From NCBI RefSeq assembly GCF_051955275.1, contig NZ_JBQCGW010000126.1, forward strand, positions 10,927 through 74,926: DNA of 64,000 bases. Direction: 5' to 3'. Below are positions 52,946-62,359 of this stretch, piece by piece (position 1 is the first letter of the stretch; every line of letters begins with the position of its first letter). Origin of the DNA: Pseudobacter sp051955275 (GTDB lineage: Bacteria; Bacteroidota; Bacteroidia; Chitinophagales; Chitinophagaceae). The position numbers and the translations under genes are program-made. The notes under the pieces were generated by a model. That model was not told the origin of the DNA. It searched no databases and saw only the letters and a program-made list of their open reading frames with translations.

Positions 52946-54412
52946 TTAGAAATTGGTTTCCTCTTCCGGAATTGGCAATACAAACCTTGCGTTGTCCATG
53001 GGGATGGTCTGTGACTCAACCTGCATGGGCCTGTCGCGCCTCTTATGCTGGAACACGGTTTGTCCTTCAAGCAGGAATTCACGGTGAAACTCATCAAACA
53101 GTTCTTTATAGAAGTCGTTTGGTACAGTGCTGCTGAAAGTGGTGGTGCGGCCTCTTGCATTGCGGACCTGGTTCAGCACGGTGAGGGCTTCTGTGGTTCT
53201 TCCTGCCTCGAAGTAGCACTCAGCCAGGATATAGTAGATCTCGCTGAAGCGGAGCACCGGGATGATGGTGTTTTGCTCTTTTCTCCATTGCCAGGTGGAA
53301 GCATTTTCCATCCATTTGGCAGAGATGAATTTATTCTCATCTATGAGGTTCCTCCTGAAATCACGCTCATTCAGCGGCATGTATTTATCTACTTCCGGCC
53401 TGGATACACCGAAATCGTAGTAAGAGGTTTTGTAATTGGTGAACTGCTCTATCAGCCTGGAATCATAGAATGCCAGGATCACATCGTCCACCAGTTTGCT
53501 GTAGAGATTTTCTCCTTTCGATTCCGATTCAAAAGTGAATGCCCACCACCTGAGCCTTCCTGCCGGTCCGAAGGTCTTGTACAGGAATTCTGCTTTCTTC
53601 AGTGCGTTCTCTTTGTCGCCATTATAGAGGTAGGCCCTTGCCAGCAATCCCTGGATGGCTACATAGTTAAGTCTGTGCATCCTGAAGTTGAAGAAGAGGC
53701 CTCCATTGGTCTGGCTGCTTCCGCTGAGGAGTGATTGCAGTTTCTGTGCCATGGCAGTCCGGTTGGTAATGGTATCGTTGCGCACTACCAGTTGCTGCGC
53801 TTCTTCCAGGTCTTTGATCACATTGTCCATTACCACTGATGTAGGCATTGGCGCCGTGATATAGCTTGGATAACTGGTCTGGTAAGGGATCGCATTCATG
53901 GTCCTGTTCTTCACAGGTGCAGGAGCGAACATTCTCAGCAGTTCAAAATGAAGCAGGCCGCGGAGGGCTTTGGCTTCGCCGAGGATGAGATCCCTTTCCA
54001 CTCCTTTGAGCGGGAAGAGCATGGTATCCACCTGTTGCAATTCATGTATGATCTTATTACAGTTTGCAATGGAGTTATAGGCAGTGGACCAAAGGGAGGA
54101 AATGGTGGTCCGGATACTGGCATCCGTCCAGGTATAGGACATCATCTGGTACATTTCCCAGTTCACGCGGCCGCGGTCATATTCCTGCGACATGGCGGTG
54201 GCGAGCCCCCAGCTGAGTGTTCGACCATATACGGCCTGGCTGGAGACCTGCTGGTAAACGCCGTTCAGTGCTATCCGGAAGCCTTCCGCCACTTCAAACA
54301 ATTTCTCATCACTGAGCTTGTCTTTGGGCTGAACATCCAGCCATTTTTTACATCCTGAGCAGCTGATGATCACTGCCAGTGAAACGTACAATATTGCTGA
54401 TAATTTTCGCAT
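52946..54412 (-). CDS. SusD/RagB-type nutrient-binding outer membrane lipoprotein
   Basis: 488 residues. The signal ends in a lipobox near C18 to C21 (AVIISCSGCKKW). SusD features include LILGEAKALRGLLHFELLRMFAP (key RGLLHFELLR), TPR-like helices in the middle, the DUF-type loop, and the C-terminal LNQVRNARGR and EFLLEGQTVFQHKRRD blocks. It pairs with the SusC gene 11 bases upstream and is followed by the DUF4843 and PKD-like lipoprotein genes. Confidence 0.95.
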   Translation of the reverse strand: MRKLSAILYVSLAVIISCSGCKKWLDVQPKDKLSDEKLFEVAEGFRIALNGVYQQVSSQAVYGRTLSWGLATAMSQEYDRGRVNWEMYQMMSYTWTDASIRTTISSLWSTAYNSIANCNKIIHELQQVDTMLFPLKGVERDLILGEAKALRGLLHFELLRMFAPAPVKNRTMNAIPYQTSYPSYITAPMPTSVVMDNVIKDLEEAQQLVVRNDTITNRTAMAQKLQSLLSGSSQTNGGLFFNFRMHRLNYVAIQGLLARAYLYNGDKENALKKAEFLYKTFGPAGRLRWWAFTFESESKGENLYSKLVDDVILAFYDSRLIEQFTNYKTSYYDFGVSRPEVDKYMPLNERDFRRNLIDENKFISAKWMENASTWQWRKEQNTIIPVLRFSEIYYILAECYFEAGRTTEALTVLNQVRNARGRTTTFSSTVPNDFYKELFDEFHREFLLEGQTVFQHKRRDRPMQVESQTIPMDNARFVLPIPEEETNF

Positions 54413-54423
54413 GTTGTTTCGGT

Positions 54424-57400
54424 TTAGAGTCCAACAGTTAAAGAGAAATCGAATGATCTCGCAAACGGATAGCTAAGGCCTCTCTCCTGCCTTACCGTGG
54501 AAATGGTAGCCAGGTTATTGGTGCTGAGTTGTGCACGCAGCATGCTGAGCCCTGCCTTTTTAAGCAGTTCAGGTTTGAACTGGTAACCAAGACTGAGCGA
54601 GTTGATGGAGATCATATTATAATCCTGGATGAAGCGGGAAGTAGGGCGTGTAGCCATATTCCGTTCTTTGATATCCTTGAGTGCTGTGATGTCTCCGGGA
54701 TTGCGCCAGCGTTGCTGCAACACCCTGCGGTCTGTATTCCTGTTGTAGAGGTCAACGGTCTCCACTTTGTCGCGGAGAGTAGCATTGTATTGCTGACCAC
54801 CCGCCTCATAAAGGCAGGAAGTGAAGAGTGTTAAACCTTTGTAACTGATGTTAAGGCCAAATGCGCCAGCCACTTTGGGTGCAGCGTCACCGATGATCAC
54901 CTGCTCAGCAGCTTCCCAATCGTAAGTGATGGTGCCATCAGCTTTCAGGAAGATCTCTTTACCATCCATCGGATTGATGCCGAGTGAGCGCATACCGAAT
55001 ATGGAAGTGAGTGAACCTCCGGGAACATATTTGGTATGTGCCCTGCTGAACTGGTCTTTTTTGGAAGGATCGGTGGAAGACCACTGGTTGTATCCATCGT
55101 ACTGCGCATCCACGCGCTTGTTGTATTCTTTGAGCGACTGGGAGATATCGAGGATCTCATTCTTGTTATGCGCCAGGTTACCGTACACGGCGATGATCAC
55201 GTCTTTGGTACGGTATACGTCCGCACGAACCTGGATCTCAACACCCTTGTTGAGGATGCGGCCGATATTGTCTTTATACTTGGTGAAACCTGAAGACAGC
55301 GGCAGATCCACATCATTCACCAGGTCAATGGTTTCCTTGTTGTAGAAGTTCACGTTCAGGTTGAATCGGTCGTTGAGCAATCCCAGATCAAAGATCAGGT
55401 CTTTGGTGCGGGTCTTTTCCCAGGTGAGATTGGGGTTACCAAGTCCCATCAGGGTGGCGCCCACACCTGTACGGTACCAGCCATTCACGAGCGAGAACAT
55501 GTCTTTGCTGGCAAAAGGCGGGAAGTTGGTCTTACCCAACTGGCCGATGTTTGCAGTAACACGCAGCCTGCTGATATATTTATGGTCCTGCATGAACTTA
55601 TACTTATGGATATTCAGACCAGCGCCTGCAGACCAGAAAGGAGCAACACGCTTTTCTGTACCGAATTCAGAGGAGCCATCCAGACGGGCAGAGAAGTCCG
55701 CCAGGTAGATCTCATTGAATGAATAGTTCAATGCAAGGAAAGAACCGAAGATACGGGTATGGTTATCCGAAAAAGCAGGTTTGTTCAGCACTTTGGCGGC
55801 AAAGCTGGGTGAGCTTTGGGCGCCGGAAGGGAAGCCGGTGTAGATGCTGCTTTCTCCATCACTCTTAACCTCGTCAGTATTAATACCGGCAGAGAAGTTC
55901 ATGTCATGGAGGCCTACACGGTTCACGTAGTTGGCGAAGAGTTTGGTTGAAATTGCCAGCCTGTTGAGTCTTGTCATGCTCAGCTGACCGATCTCACTGT
56001 AGTTGGTATTGGCAGTGATGCTATACCTTCCTGATGCAGGGTCAATAAAATCTTCGCTGTCGTCAGTGGTTTTGGTTACCGCCAGTTGCCCGCGCAGATT
56101 GAGCTTGGGGATGATGCGGTATACCAGTGACAGGTTGTTGATCAGGTTCTGATAACCATTCCGGCTGAAATTCCTGGTATTGAAAACTTCGTACAGCGGG
56201 TTGAGCCTGTTCAGCTCCGTGCTGCCGCTATGCCATAGATTGGTATTGAGCAGGTAATTGCCCTGCCTGTCCACCATCTCATCATAAGGTGCTTTCCAGG
56301 TATAGTCGCTGAAAGAGCCGTAGGGAGAATTGGTGGCTTTCACTACATCGAAATTGATATCGTTACGCACCTGCAGTCTGGTGGTACGATATTCGAATAC
56401 AAAGCCGGCCCCCATACGTTCTCGGTTTGATTTCTTCATCACACCATTCTGTTTGTCGTAGCGCAGGAGGGCGTTGAAGCGGATCTCATTGGTACCTCCA
56501 TCAAAAGTGAGGGTATGTTTCTGGCTGAACTCGTTGGTAACGGGCTGTGCGATCCAATCAGTGTTCATACCACGCAGGATCTGGTTGCTCTTGAGCAGGT
56601 ATTCATTGTAGAGCTGCCCCATCTGTTGCGGGTTGGTGCTCTCATAGAATCCGGCCAGTCTTTCCGCTTCCAGTTTTTCTGTGGCGTTCATCAGGTCATA
56701 ATCAGACAGGTCGGGCATGGTGAGGGTGGACACATAATTGTAATTCACTCTTACCTTGCCGGGAAGTGGGGCCACGGTTTCGATCACCACTACGCCGTTG
56801 GCGGCGCGGGAACCGTAGATAGCGGTGGCTGCCGCGTCTTTGAGGATGGTGATGGATTTGATCCTTGTCGGGTCAAAATCGTACACCCTTTCCGCCGTTA
56901 CCTCAAACCCGTCCATGATAAAGATGGGAAGGTTGGGGTTATTGGTAAGCGCGGCTTCCGATACGTCGATATTATCGAGGGCTTTCACGCCGATGCCGGA
57001 GCGGCCGCGGATATAGAACTTGGGCATATTATTGGGGTCGGAGCCCATCAGGTTGTTCATTTCGATCCTGAAGGAGGGATCGAAAACCTGGAGCACATCG
57101 ATCACGTTACGGTTGCTCACTTTGAGGATCTGCTCACGGTCTACTTTAACCGAATTTCCGGTAAAGCTTTCCTTGCGGATATTGCTGTAACCGGTTACCA
57201 CCACGTCTTTCATGGCGGCTTCCGCAGGTTTCAGTACGATCCTGAGTGGTTTGTCTGTATCTATCACTTTGAATTCCTGTGATTCCATGCCGATATAGGA
57301 GAAGATCAGTGTCTGTTTGGCTTTCGCCTGGATGGAGAAGTTTCCCTGTTCATCGGTGGAAACACCAACGGAAGTTCCTTTTACCCGTACGCTCACGCCA

Positions 57401-57927
57401 GAGAGGGGGCTTCCATCTTCGGCGGTTATACGTCCTTTGACAGGATCTTCTTCCGGCTCGGGAGCTTCAATCACCAGGCCGGAATTGTGCAGGGCATCGG
57501 TCAGAGCAGTCACTTCCTCTTCTTTTTCGTAGAGGACAATAGTTTTATCCAGGATCCGGTAAGTAAGGGGTTGATCTCTGAACGCAATGTGGAGGAATTC
57601 AGGCAGGGGCATGTTATTGGCGGAAACGCTTACCCGGTGGGCATTTTTAAGCAGTCTTGCATTTCCGAAAACACCATAGCCTGTCTGTTGTTTGATAACG
57701 CCGAACAGTTTGCTGAGGGGAACATCTTTCCCTTCATACGTAATGGTTTGAGAATGAGTGGAAGCGCAGACATGCAGACTTCCAATCAATAGCAGCAGGG
57801 CGGTTAGTTTCATCGCAATCAGTATTGGTTTCTGAATGAGGCGATGCCGGCTTCTTTCAATTCCCGGTGGGGCAACCGGGTTGGGAGAGGCAACAACATC
57901 CCGGGTACAAAAAGCAGTTTTTTGCAT
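54424..57927 (-). CDS. SusC-type TonB-linked receptor with STN signalling domain
   Basis: 1167 residues from ATG 57927 (MQKTAFCTRD), a long N-terminus often seen in Chitinophagaceae; an alternative start at 57813 (MKLTALLLLIGSLHVCAS) gives a standard signal peptide. The STN domain (about 60-130: DVPLSKLFGVIKQQTGYGVF) is followed by a carboxypeptidase-regulatory-like domain (about 165-235: VKGRITAEDGSPLSGVSVRV), the plug (DVVVTGYSNIRKESFTGN, FYIRGRSGIG, FIMDGFEV, DAAATAIYGSRAANGVV) and a large barrel. The STN domain fits control by the FecR/ECF pair at 58130-60068. Note VTGYS in place of the usual VGYG. Confidence 0.95.
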   Translation of the reverse strand: MQKTAFCTRDVVASPNPVAPPGIERSRHRLIQKPILIAMKLTALLLLIGSLHVCASTHSQTITYEGKDVPLSKLFGVIKQQTGYGVFGNARLLKNAHRVSVSANNMPLPEFLHIAFRDQPLTYRILDKTIVLYEKEEEVTALTDALHNSGLVIEAPEPEEDPVKGRITAEDGSPLSGVSVRVKGTSVGVSTDEQGNFSIQAKAKQTLIFSYIGMESQEFKVIDTDKPLRIVLKPAEAAMKDVVVTGYSNIRKESFTGNSVKVDREQILKVSNRNVIDVLQVFDPSFRIEMNNLMGSDPNNMPKFYIRGRSGIGVKALDNIDVSEAALTNNPNLPIFIMDGFEVTAERVYDFDPTRIKSITILKDAAATAIYGSRAANGVVVIETVAPLPGKVRVNYNYVSTLTMPDLSDYDLMNATEKLEAERLAGFYESTNPQQMGQLYNEYLLKSNQILRGMNTDWIAQPVTNEFSQKHTLTFDGGTNEIRFNALLRYDKQNGVMKKSNRERMGAGFVFEYRTTRLQVRNDINFDVVKATNSPYGSFSDYTWKAPYDEMVDRQGNYLLNTNLWHSGSTELNRLNPLYEVFNTRNFSRNGYQNLINNLSLVYRIIPKLNLRGQLAVTKTTDDSEDFIDPASGRYSITANTNYSEIGQLSMTRLNRLAISTKLFANYVNRVGLHDMNFSAGINTDEVKSDGESSIYTGFPSGAQSSPSFAAKVLNKPAFSDNHTRIFGSFLALNYSFNEIYLADFSARLDGSSEFGTEKRVAPFWSAGAGLNIHKYKFMQDHKYISRLRVTANIGQLGKTNFPPFASKDMFSLVNGWYRTGVGATLMGLGNPNLTWEKTRTKDLIFDLGLLNDRFNLNVNFYNKETIDLVNDVDLPLSSGFTKYKDNIGRILNKGVEIQVRADVYRTKDVIIAVYGNLAHNKNEILDISQSLKEYNKRVDAQYDGYNQWSSTDPSKKDQFSRAHTKYVPGGSLTSIFGMRSLGINPMDGKEIFLKADGTITYDWEAAEQVIIGDAAPKVAGAFGLNISYKGLTLFTSCLYEAGGQQYNATLRDKVETVDLYNRNTDRRVLQQRWRNPGDITALKDIKERNMATRPTSRFIQDYNMISINSLSLGYQFKPELLKKAGLSMLRAQLSTNNLATISTVRQERGLSYPFARSFDFSLTVGL

Positions 57928-57995
57928 ACTTTTGCATTAGTTATGGTTAATAAAAAATTCTCCTCCACTGAATTTGGATTAGCCTGACGAATTCG

Positions 57996-58026
57996 CCGGA
58001 AGCAGGTCAGAGCGCTTCCGGTTTTT
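57996..58026 (+). terminator. Plus-oriented hairpin with T-run between FecR and SusC
   Basis: CCGGAAGC/GCTTCCGG (57996-58003 with 58014-58021) followed by five Ts on the plus strand. The flanking genes are on the minus strand, so it may stop antisense transcription, or form a hairpin in the minus-strand SusC leader. Confidence 0.5.
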
Positions 58027-58129
58027 CAATACAGGCAATCACGTTAGGTAAAGTCAGGTTGTGGTGCTTATGCAGCACCGGACATTAAAATGTTTGCTAA
58101 TTAGAGTACCAGGATGAGGTATAAGGTTA

Positions 58130-59410
58130 TCAGTTTGGCAGCACAACCAATTTTCTTCCGTCAACTACTTTGAATTGAACGCCTGCGGCTTCCAGGGCTG
58201 TAAGCACGTCTACCAGTTTCATATCCCTGCGCAGGTCGCCAAAGAATTCGATATCGGGCACATTCCTTTCGTATATCACTTCTATATTGTACCATCTCAC
58301 CAGTTGGTTGAGCGCTTCGCGGGAGCTCATACCGGTGAAGTTGAAATAGCCGTTCTTCCAGGCCATTATCTTATCAGTATCGATATCGTTCAGCACAATA
58401 ATGCCGGACTGTTTCTTTGATTTCGGATAATCCTTTCCGTTAGCTACTATCAGGCCCTGTTGCCCTGGTGCAAGATCCACTGCCCTATCTGCCTGCAGCG
58501 CTGTAGCTATCGATCCCGGACAGTTCCAGCAGCTGGTGTCCTTGGTGTTATAGAGTTTCACGGCGCCTTCCAGGAGCGTGGTAGCCATGGAAGTTTCATC
58601 TGTGTAGGCTTTCACATTGAACTGTGTGCCTGTTACTTCCACCACGGCCTGGTTGTTCACTTTCACTCTGAACTTCATCAGCGGGTTCTTTGCCACATCC
58701 ATGAACACTTCACCGGTCACCATCACTCTTCTTTCATTACCTGCAAAGAAGGTTGGATAGGTGATGGAACTGGCCGCATTCAGCCATACCTGTGTTCCAT
58801 CGGGCAGTAATACTTTGAACTGTCTTCCCTTGGGTGTTGAGATGGTATTCCAGGCCGGGCCGGCATGCTTCTCCCCTGCTGCATTGTAGGCCAGGCGGCC
58901 GTCCTGCAGCATGATCTCTGCACCTTCCTGGCTGGCGATCACGCCATTTTTCATACTGTCAAGCACTATCTGACGGCCATCCGCCAGTGTGAGCACAGCG
59001 CCATCAGTGCCGGGTATGATACTCGCATCCAGGCTCTGGGCCAGTGTCAGCGGAATATCGGTCTGCGGTTTCTGGCGTACCCAGAGGAACACACTTACTG
59101 CCATCAATACTGCAATGGCTGCCGCGATATTCCAGGTGCGTTTGCGGTACATCGGATGAACGGGCGCCTGCACATATCTTTCAGGGTCTATCTTTTCCTG
59201 CACCTGCTGCCAGATCCGGCGCTCGCGGACGAGGTCTTTTGCTTCACCCGGTTCGATGGCATCCCACCAGGCATCCAGCTCTGCGATCAGCGCATCATCG
59301 GCAGGCAGCTCTTTCACCAACTGGAAAAAAGCTTCCGTTTCCTGTTCCGTACTTTCATTTGAAACAAGCTTCCTGAACAACTCCTGCATATATTCCCTGG
59401 GAACGGACAT
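58130..59410 (-). CDS. FecR-family anti-sigma factor
   Basis: 426 residues, longer than the first FecR in the window. The cytoplasmic N-terminus (MSVPREYMQELFRKLVSNEST) is followed by a membrane helix at about 110-130 (WNIAAAIAVLMAVSVFLWV). The periplasmic FecR domain has NTISTPKGRQFKVLLPDGTQVWLNAAS (key PDGT and WLNA) and VMVTGEVFMDVAKNP. The C-terminal DUF4974 segment has GMSSREALNQLVRWYNIEV and FFGDLRRDMKL. It should restrain the ECF sigma factor encoded 73 bases upstream and respond to the STN domain of the downstream SusC. Confidence 0.93.
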   Translation of the reverse strand: MSVPREYMQELFRKLVSNESTEQETEAFFQLVKELPADDALIAELDAWWDAIEPGEAKDLVRERRIWQQVQEKIDPERYVQAPVHPMYRKRTWNIAAAIAVLMAVSVFLWVRQKPQTDIPLTLAQSLDASIIPGTDGAVLTLADGRQIVLDSMKNGVIASQEGAEIMLQDGRLAYNAAGEKHAGPAWNTISTPKGRQFKVLLPDGTQVWLNAASSITYPTFFAGNERRVMVTGEVFMDVAKNPLMKFRVKVNNQAVVEVTGTQFNVKAYTDETSMATTLLEGAVKLYNTKDTSCWNCPGSIATALQADRAVDLAPGQQGLIVANGKDYPKSKKQSGIIVLNDIDTDKIMAWKNGYFNFTGMSSREALNQLVRWYNIEVIYERNVPDIEFFGDLRRDMKLVDVLTALEAAGVQFKVVDGRKLVVLPN

Positions 59411-59483
59411 GCCACCTTATTTCTACTAATGACGACAACTAATTCTCCTGGTAGTATCGCACCGGCAGATTTTTTTTTAATTT

Positions 59484-60068
59484 TTATAAAAGGAGAAAAA
59501 CGAGAAATCCTGCGAGACTGTCTTTATAATGTGTACGCAGGAATTCCCTGATGGATTCCAGCGCAATGGACATGGTTTTCTTGACAGTAGCAGGAGAAAT
59601 ATTCAATTGTTGTGCTATTTCATTGTAGGAAAGGCCTTCCTCGCGGTGCATGAGGAAGATGCGCTGGCGGCTGGGACTGAGGCCGCTGATGGCTTCCCGC
59701 CAGATACGCGCCGTTTCTTCACTCATCACCCTGTGATCGGAAACAGGACGTGAAGAGAGGATCACCATATCTGTGTGATAGGCTTGCATCAGTTTCTTTT
59801 TCCGCGCTGTTGTTTTGAAATAATCGAGGGCTTTGTTGCGGGCGGCGGTGCGAAGGAAACCGCCAACATTCTGGATCTGCTCCAGCCATTCCCGGCCACT
59901 CCAGAGTTTTACGAAAATATCCACCACCAGTTCCTCTGCTGTTTCGGGACTCTTGACCAGGCTCTCCATATAAGCATACAGTTTGGGCCAGTAATGCTCA
60001 TACAGCTGGTTAAAAGCCTGTTCGTCTCCACGGGAAATACGATATAGCAGTTGGGTTTCGTTTTGCAT
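59484..60068 (-). CDS. RNA polymerase ECF-type sigma factor
   Basis: 194 residues. Region 2 is at about 20-90 (YEHYWPKLYAYMESLV, EELVVDIFVKLWSGREW, FLRTAARNKALDYFK). Region 4 is at about 125-180 (LSPSRQRIFLMHREEGLSYNEI and NISPATVKKTMSIALESI). The hydrophobic tail LAGFLVFLLL is typical of this Bacteroidetes class. It is the first gene of the sigma-FecR-SusC-SusD-DUF4843-PKD locus and divergent from the GNAT remnant. Confidence 0.93.
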   Translation of the reverse strand: MQNETQLLYRISRGDEQAFNQLYEHYWPKLYAYMESLVKSPETAEELVVDIFVKLWSGREWLEQIQNVGGFLRTAARNKALDYFKTTARKKKLMQAYHTDMVILSSRPVSDHRVMSEETARIWREAISGLSPSRQRIFLMHREEGLSYNEIAQQLNISPATVKKTMSIALESIREFLRTHYKDSLAGFLVFLLL

Positions 60069-60150
60069 CAGAGCCAGATATCCTTCGGGTTAATTTGCAA
60101 TTTAGTATTTTCAGGAACAGTATTCTCTCTCCCATTATTAAAAAAGATAT

Positions 60151-60392
60151 CATGGTAACTAAAAGGATCGGCGTTGATGAGTGCAGGCTGGTGACAGATC
60201 TCTTCAATAAGTACAGGGTTTTCTACAGCCAGCCTTCCTATATGGAACTTTGCAAAAGAACAGGGAGCCACCTGGATGCAGCTGGAAACCGCCATAGACA
60301 ACCATGCTGCGCAAAGTCTTTATGAGCAGGCAGGCTTTGTGAAGCAGGCGCCGGAAGAAGGATTTTTTGTGTACAGGATCCCTATCAGGTAA
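60151..60392 (+). pseudogene. GNAT-family N-acetyltransferase with internal deletion
   Basis: From ATG 60151 the first frame reads MVTKRIGVDECRLVTDLFNK and then a YRVFYSQPSY block, the usual N-terminus of a GNAT enzyme. Near 60249-60260 the frame changes, and another frame reads FAKEQGATWMQLETAIDNHA, then AQSLYEQAGFVKQ and a terminal GFFVYRIPIR before the TAA at 60392. This is the usual C-terminus. About half of a normal 150-residue GNAT is missing, including the acetyl-CoA-binding motif A, so no active enzyme can be made. The end overlaps the convergent methyltransferase gene by 8 bases. Confidence 0.8.
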
Positions 60393-62124
60393 CAGGTCTC
60401 AGCCATTGCAGATATTCATTCCAACGTTGTATAGAAACGTTCAGCGCATACCGGCTGTTAAGCCTTTCCACCTGCTGTTGCAGATATTGCTGGCTCAATG
60501 CTGCGGCCAGTTGCTGCAGGTTGATGCGCATCAGCGCTTCCTTGGTGAAGCGGCGCTTGGCATCGGCAAATGTGATGGATGCCAGGAAATCCGTTGCTGT
60601 TGAAGTGTTCAGCAGAATTAAAGTGAAAGCGGCATAGTCCGCATTATCAAACCCCAGCATATAGCAGGTATCATCCAGCATCAATGGCTTGCCATTGAAT
60701 GGCAACACCAGGGAGAAGAGGAAAGATTTGTACAGACCCGAGATGGCCACTTTGTAAGGCCTGAATGAATAATCACCAATTCCGAATATGGAGAATGCGG
60801 GCCGGTTCTTATAAATGGAAGAACGGCGGTTCTCAAAAATGCTGCGATGGCTGTGGAGATATTGCCAGGTCAGGGGATAATCCCTTTCAATATAATTGGT
60901 ATCAACACCGGGCCGCTGTTGAGTAACGATGGTGTACTTGCGGGCAGCGCCTGTAACTTCCTGCTGCAGGTCAGAGCTCTTGAGCAGGCCGTAGACCAGC
61001 CCATCTTCGAGCCGGAATGTGAGTTGACGGGCATTGTAATAGTCCTCCCCCATTTTATCGAGCTCCATCAGCTGTGAGCAGTCGTGCTTCAGGCCCTGCC
61101 TCCATTCAAGCGGGCTTACTCCATCGATCTCACGGTGATGAATATACGAACTTGTATTTGAAACGAATTTATTGTTGACCCATCCATACTCCACCCCTTC
61201 TACGGCGGGCTTGTAGAAATCGTGCAAGGCGCAGGTGAAGGCAGCGGTTTCACCCAGTCTGCATGAGAACAGCGAAGCTTCCGCCTTTACTTCAAATTCT
61301 TTCAGGCTGTTGATCTGGTATTGCCGGATATTGTTGAGGCGGAACTGGTGGCGTAGTTGTTCAGACACGATATTCCTGATCACGGCATTTTTCACCAGCA
61401 GAGCCATATGCCCGGGAGTACCATGAAAGGCTTTCAGCAACATCAGGGTGATATGTTCTGCAATGTCAAAATTTCCTTTTCCTGTTACTGCTGCAATGCC
61501 ATCATGTTGTTTGAAATTGGATTTGAAAGGCAGGTTGGAGCTGTCAAGACTGCCGAGCATGGCATTGGTGACCCAGGGCGGATTGCCGGCAATCAGTAAA
61601 GGCTGATGTGCTGCTACCGGCAGTTTTGAAAAATCGAAACCGAATACATTTCCATGATGCAGCTCGATGGATGGTTTATTGAGATCAGGGTATTGCAGGT
61701 AGGTATCGATGATGGAAAATTTCGTTTGCCAGAGATACGGCAGATGGATATCCAGGGCAAATACTGTACGCAAAGAGGGAAACTGGTGGAGCGCCGCCAG
61801 GATGAAATGTCCTTTGCCACAGGTGGGCTCAATAAGCATACCCGGTAGCGGAATTTCTTCTGCTACCAGCTTCAGAACCCGCTCCGCCAGACCGGGTGGC
61901 GTTTGAAAATCACCGAACTCGGAGCGGTCGCGGTGCCCATCCGCCGCTGGCCCGGAATGCAAGGCTGACTTGAATTGCAGCCATTCAATCTCCGAAGTGA
62001 AGCAATCCCGGATCCCGCTCAATGCCTGCAGCTCCTCATTCACTTTATGAAAAGAGGACAAATGCTGCATCCTGTTGAAGAGGTTCAGCAATGCGGGGCT
62101 CATATAGGCGCCAAAGACGGTCAA
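60385..62124 (-). CDS. Orphan DNA adenine-specific methyltransferase (NPPW type)
   Basis: 579 residues. Motif X-like text SEFGDFQTPPGLAERVL (68-84), SAM motif I IEPTCGKGHFILAAL (98-112), FALDIH (122-127) and catalytic motif IV NPPWVTNA (181-188) mark an amino-methyltransferase of the Eco57I-like group. The C-terminal half (about 300-579) looks like a target-recognition part (YTIVTQQRPG, FSIFGIGDYSFRPYKVAISG). I see no nuclease motif in it and no restriction gene beside it. It may be a solitary epigenetic or defence methyltransferase, or act on another nucleic acid. The start could be M1 or M8. Confidence 0.8.
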   Translation of the reverse strand: MTVFGAYMSPALLNLFNRMQHLSSFHKVNEELQALSGIRDCFTSEIEWLQFKSALHSGPAADGHRDRSEFGDFQTPPGLAERVLKLVAEEIPLPGMLIEPTCGKGHFILAALHQFPSLRTVFALDIHLPYLWQTKFSIIDTYLQYPDLNKPSIELHHGNVFGFDFSKLPVAAHQPLLIAGNPPWVTNAMLGSLDSSNLPFKSNFKQHDGIAAVTGKGNFDIAEHITLMLLKAFHGTPGHMALLVKNAVIRNIVSEQLRHQFRLNNIRQYQINSLKEFEVKAEASLFSCRLGETAAFTCALHDFYKPAVEGVEYGWVNNKFVSNTSSYIHHREIDGVSPLEWRQGLKHDCSQLMELDKMGEDYYNARQLTFRLEDGLVYGLLKSSDLQQEVTGAARKYTIVTQQRPGVDTNYIERDYPLTWQYLHSHRSIFENRRSSIYKNRPAFSIFGIGDYSFRPYKVAISGLYKSFLFSLVLPFNGKPLMLDDTCYMLGFDNADYAAFTLILLNTSTATDFLASITFADAKRRFTKEALMRINLQQLAAALSQQYLQQQVERLNSRYALNVSIQRWNEYLQWLRPVT

Positions 62125-62359
62125 CTGCGTTCCTGAATGGTTTTTTACATTATTACGGGTTTCACTAAATGAGATACTTCAGGCAATATTATAGTAAACT
62201 TTACAGCAAAACTATCCAGGGGAAAAAAAGATATACCGCTGCACCTTGTGGAGACGGTGAATAGGAGCTGGCTTTCTCGGTGACATGCTGATCATAAAGA
62301 AAACGGCAACTGATTGCAGATCTGTTCAATTATAGATATCTTCAATTAAAATATTTCAG

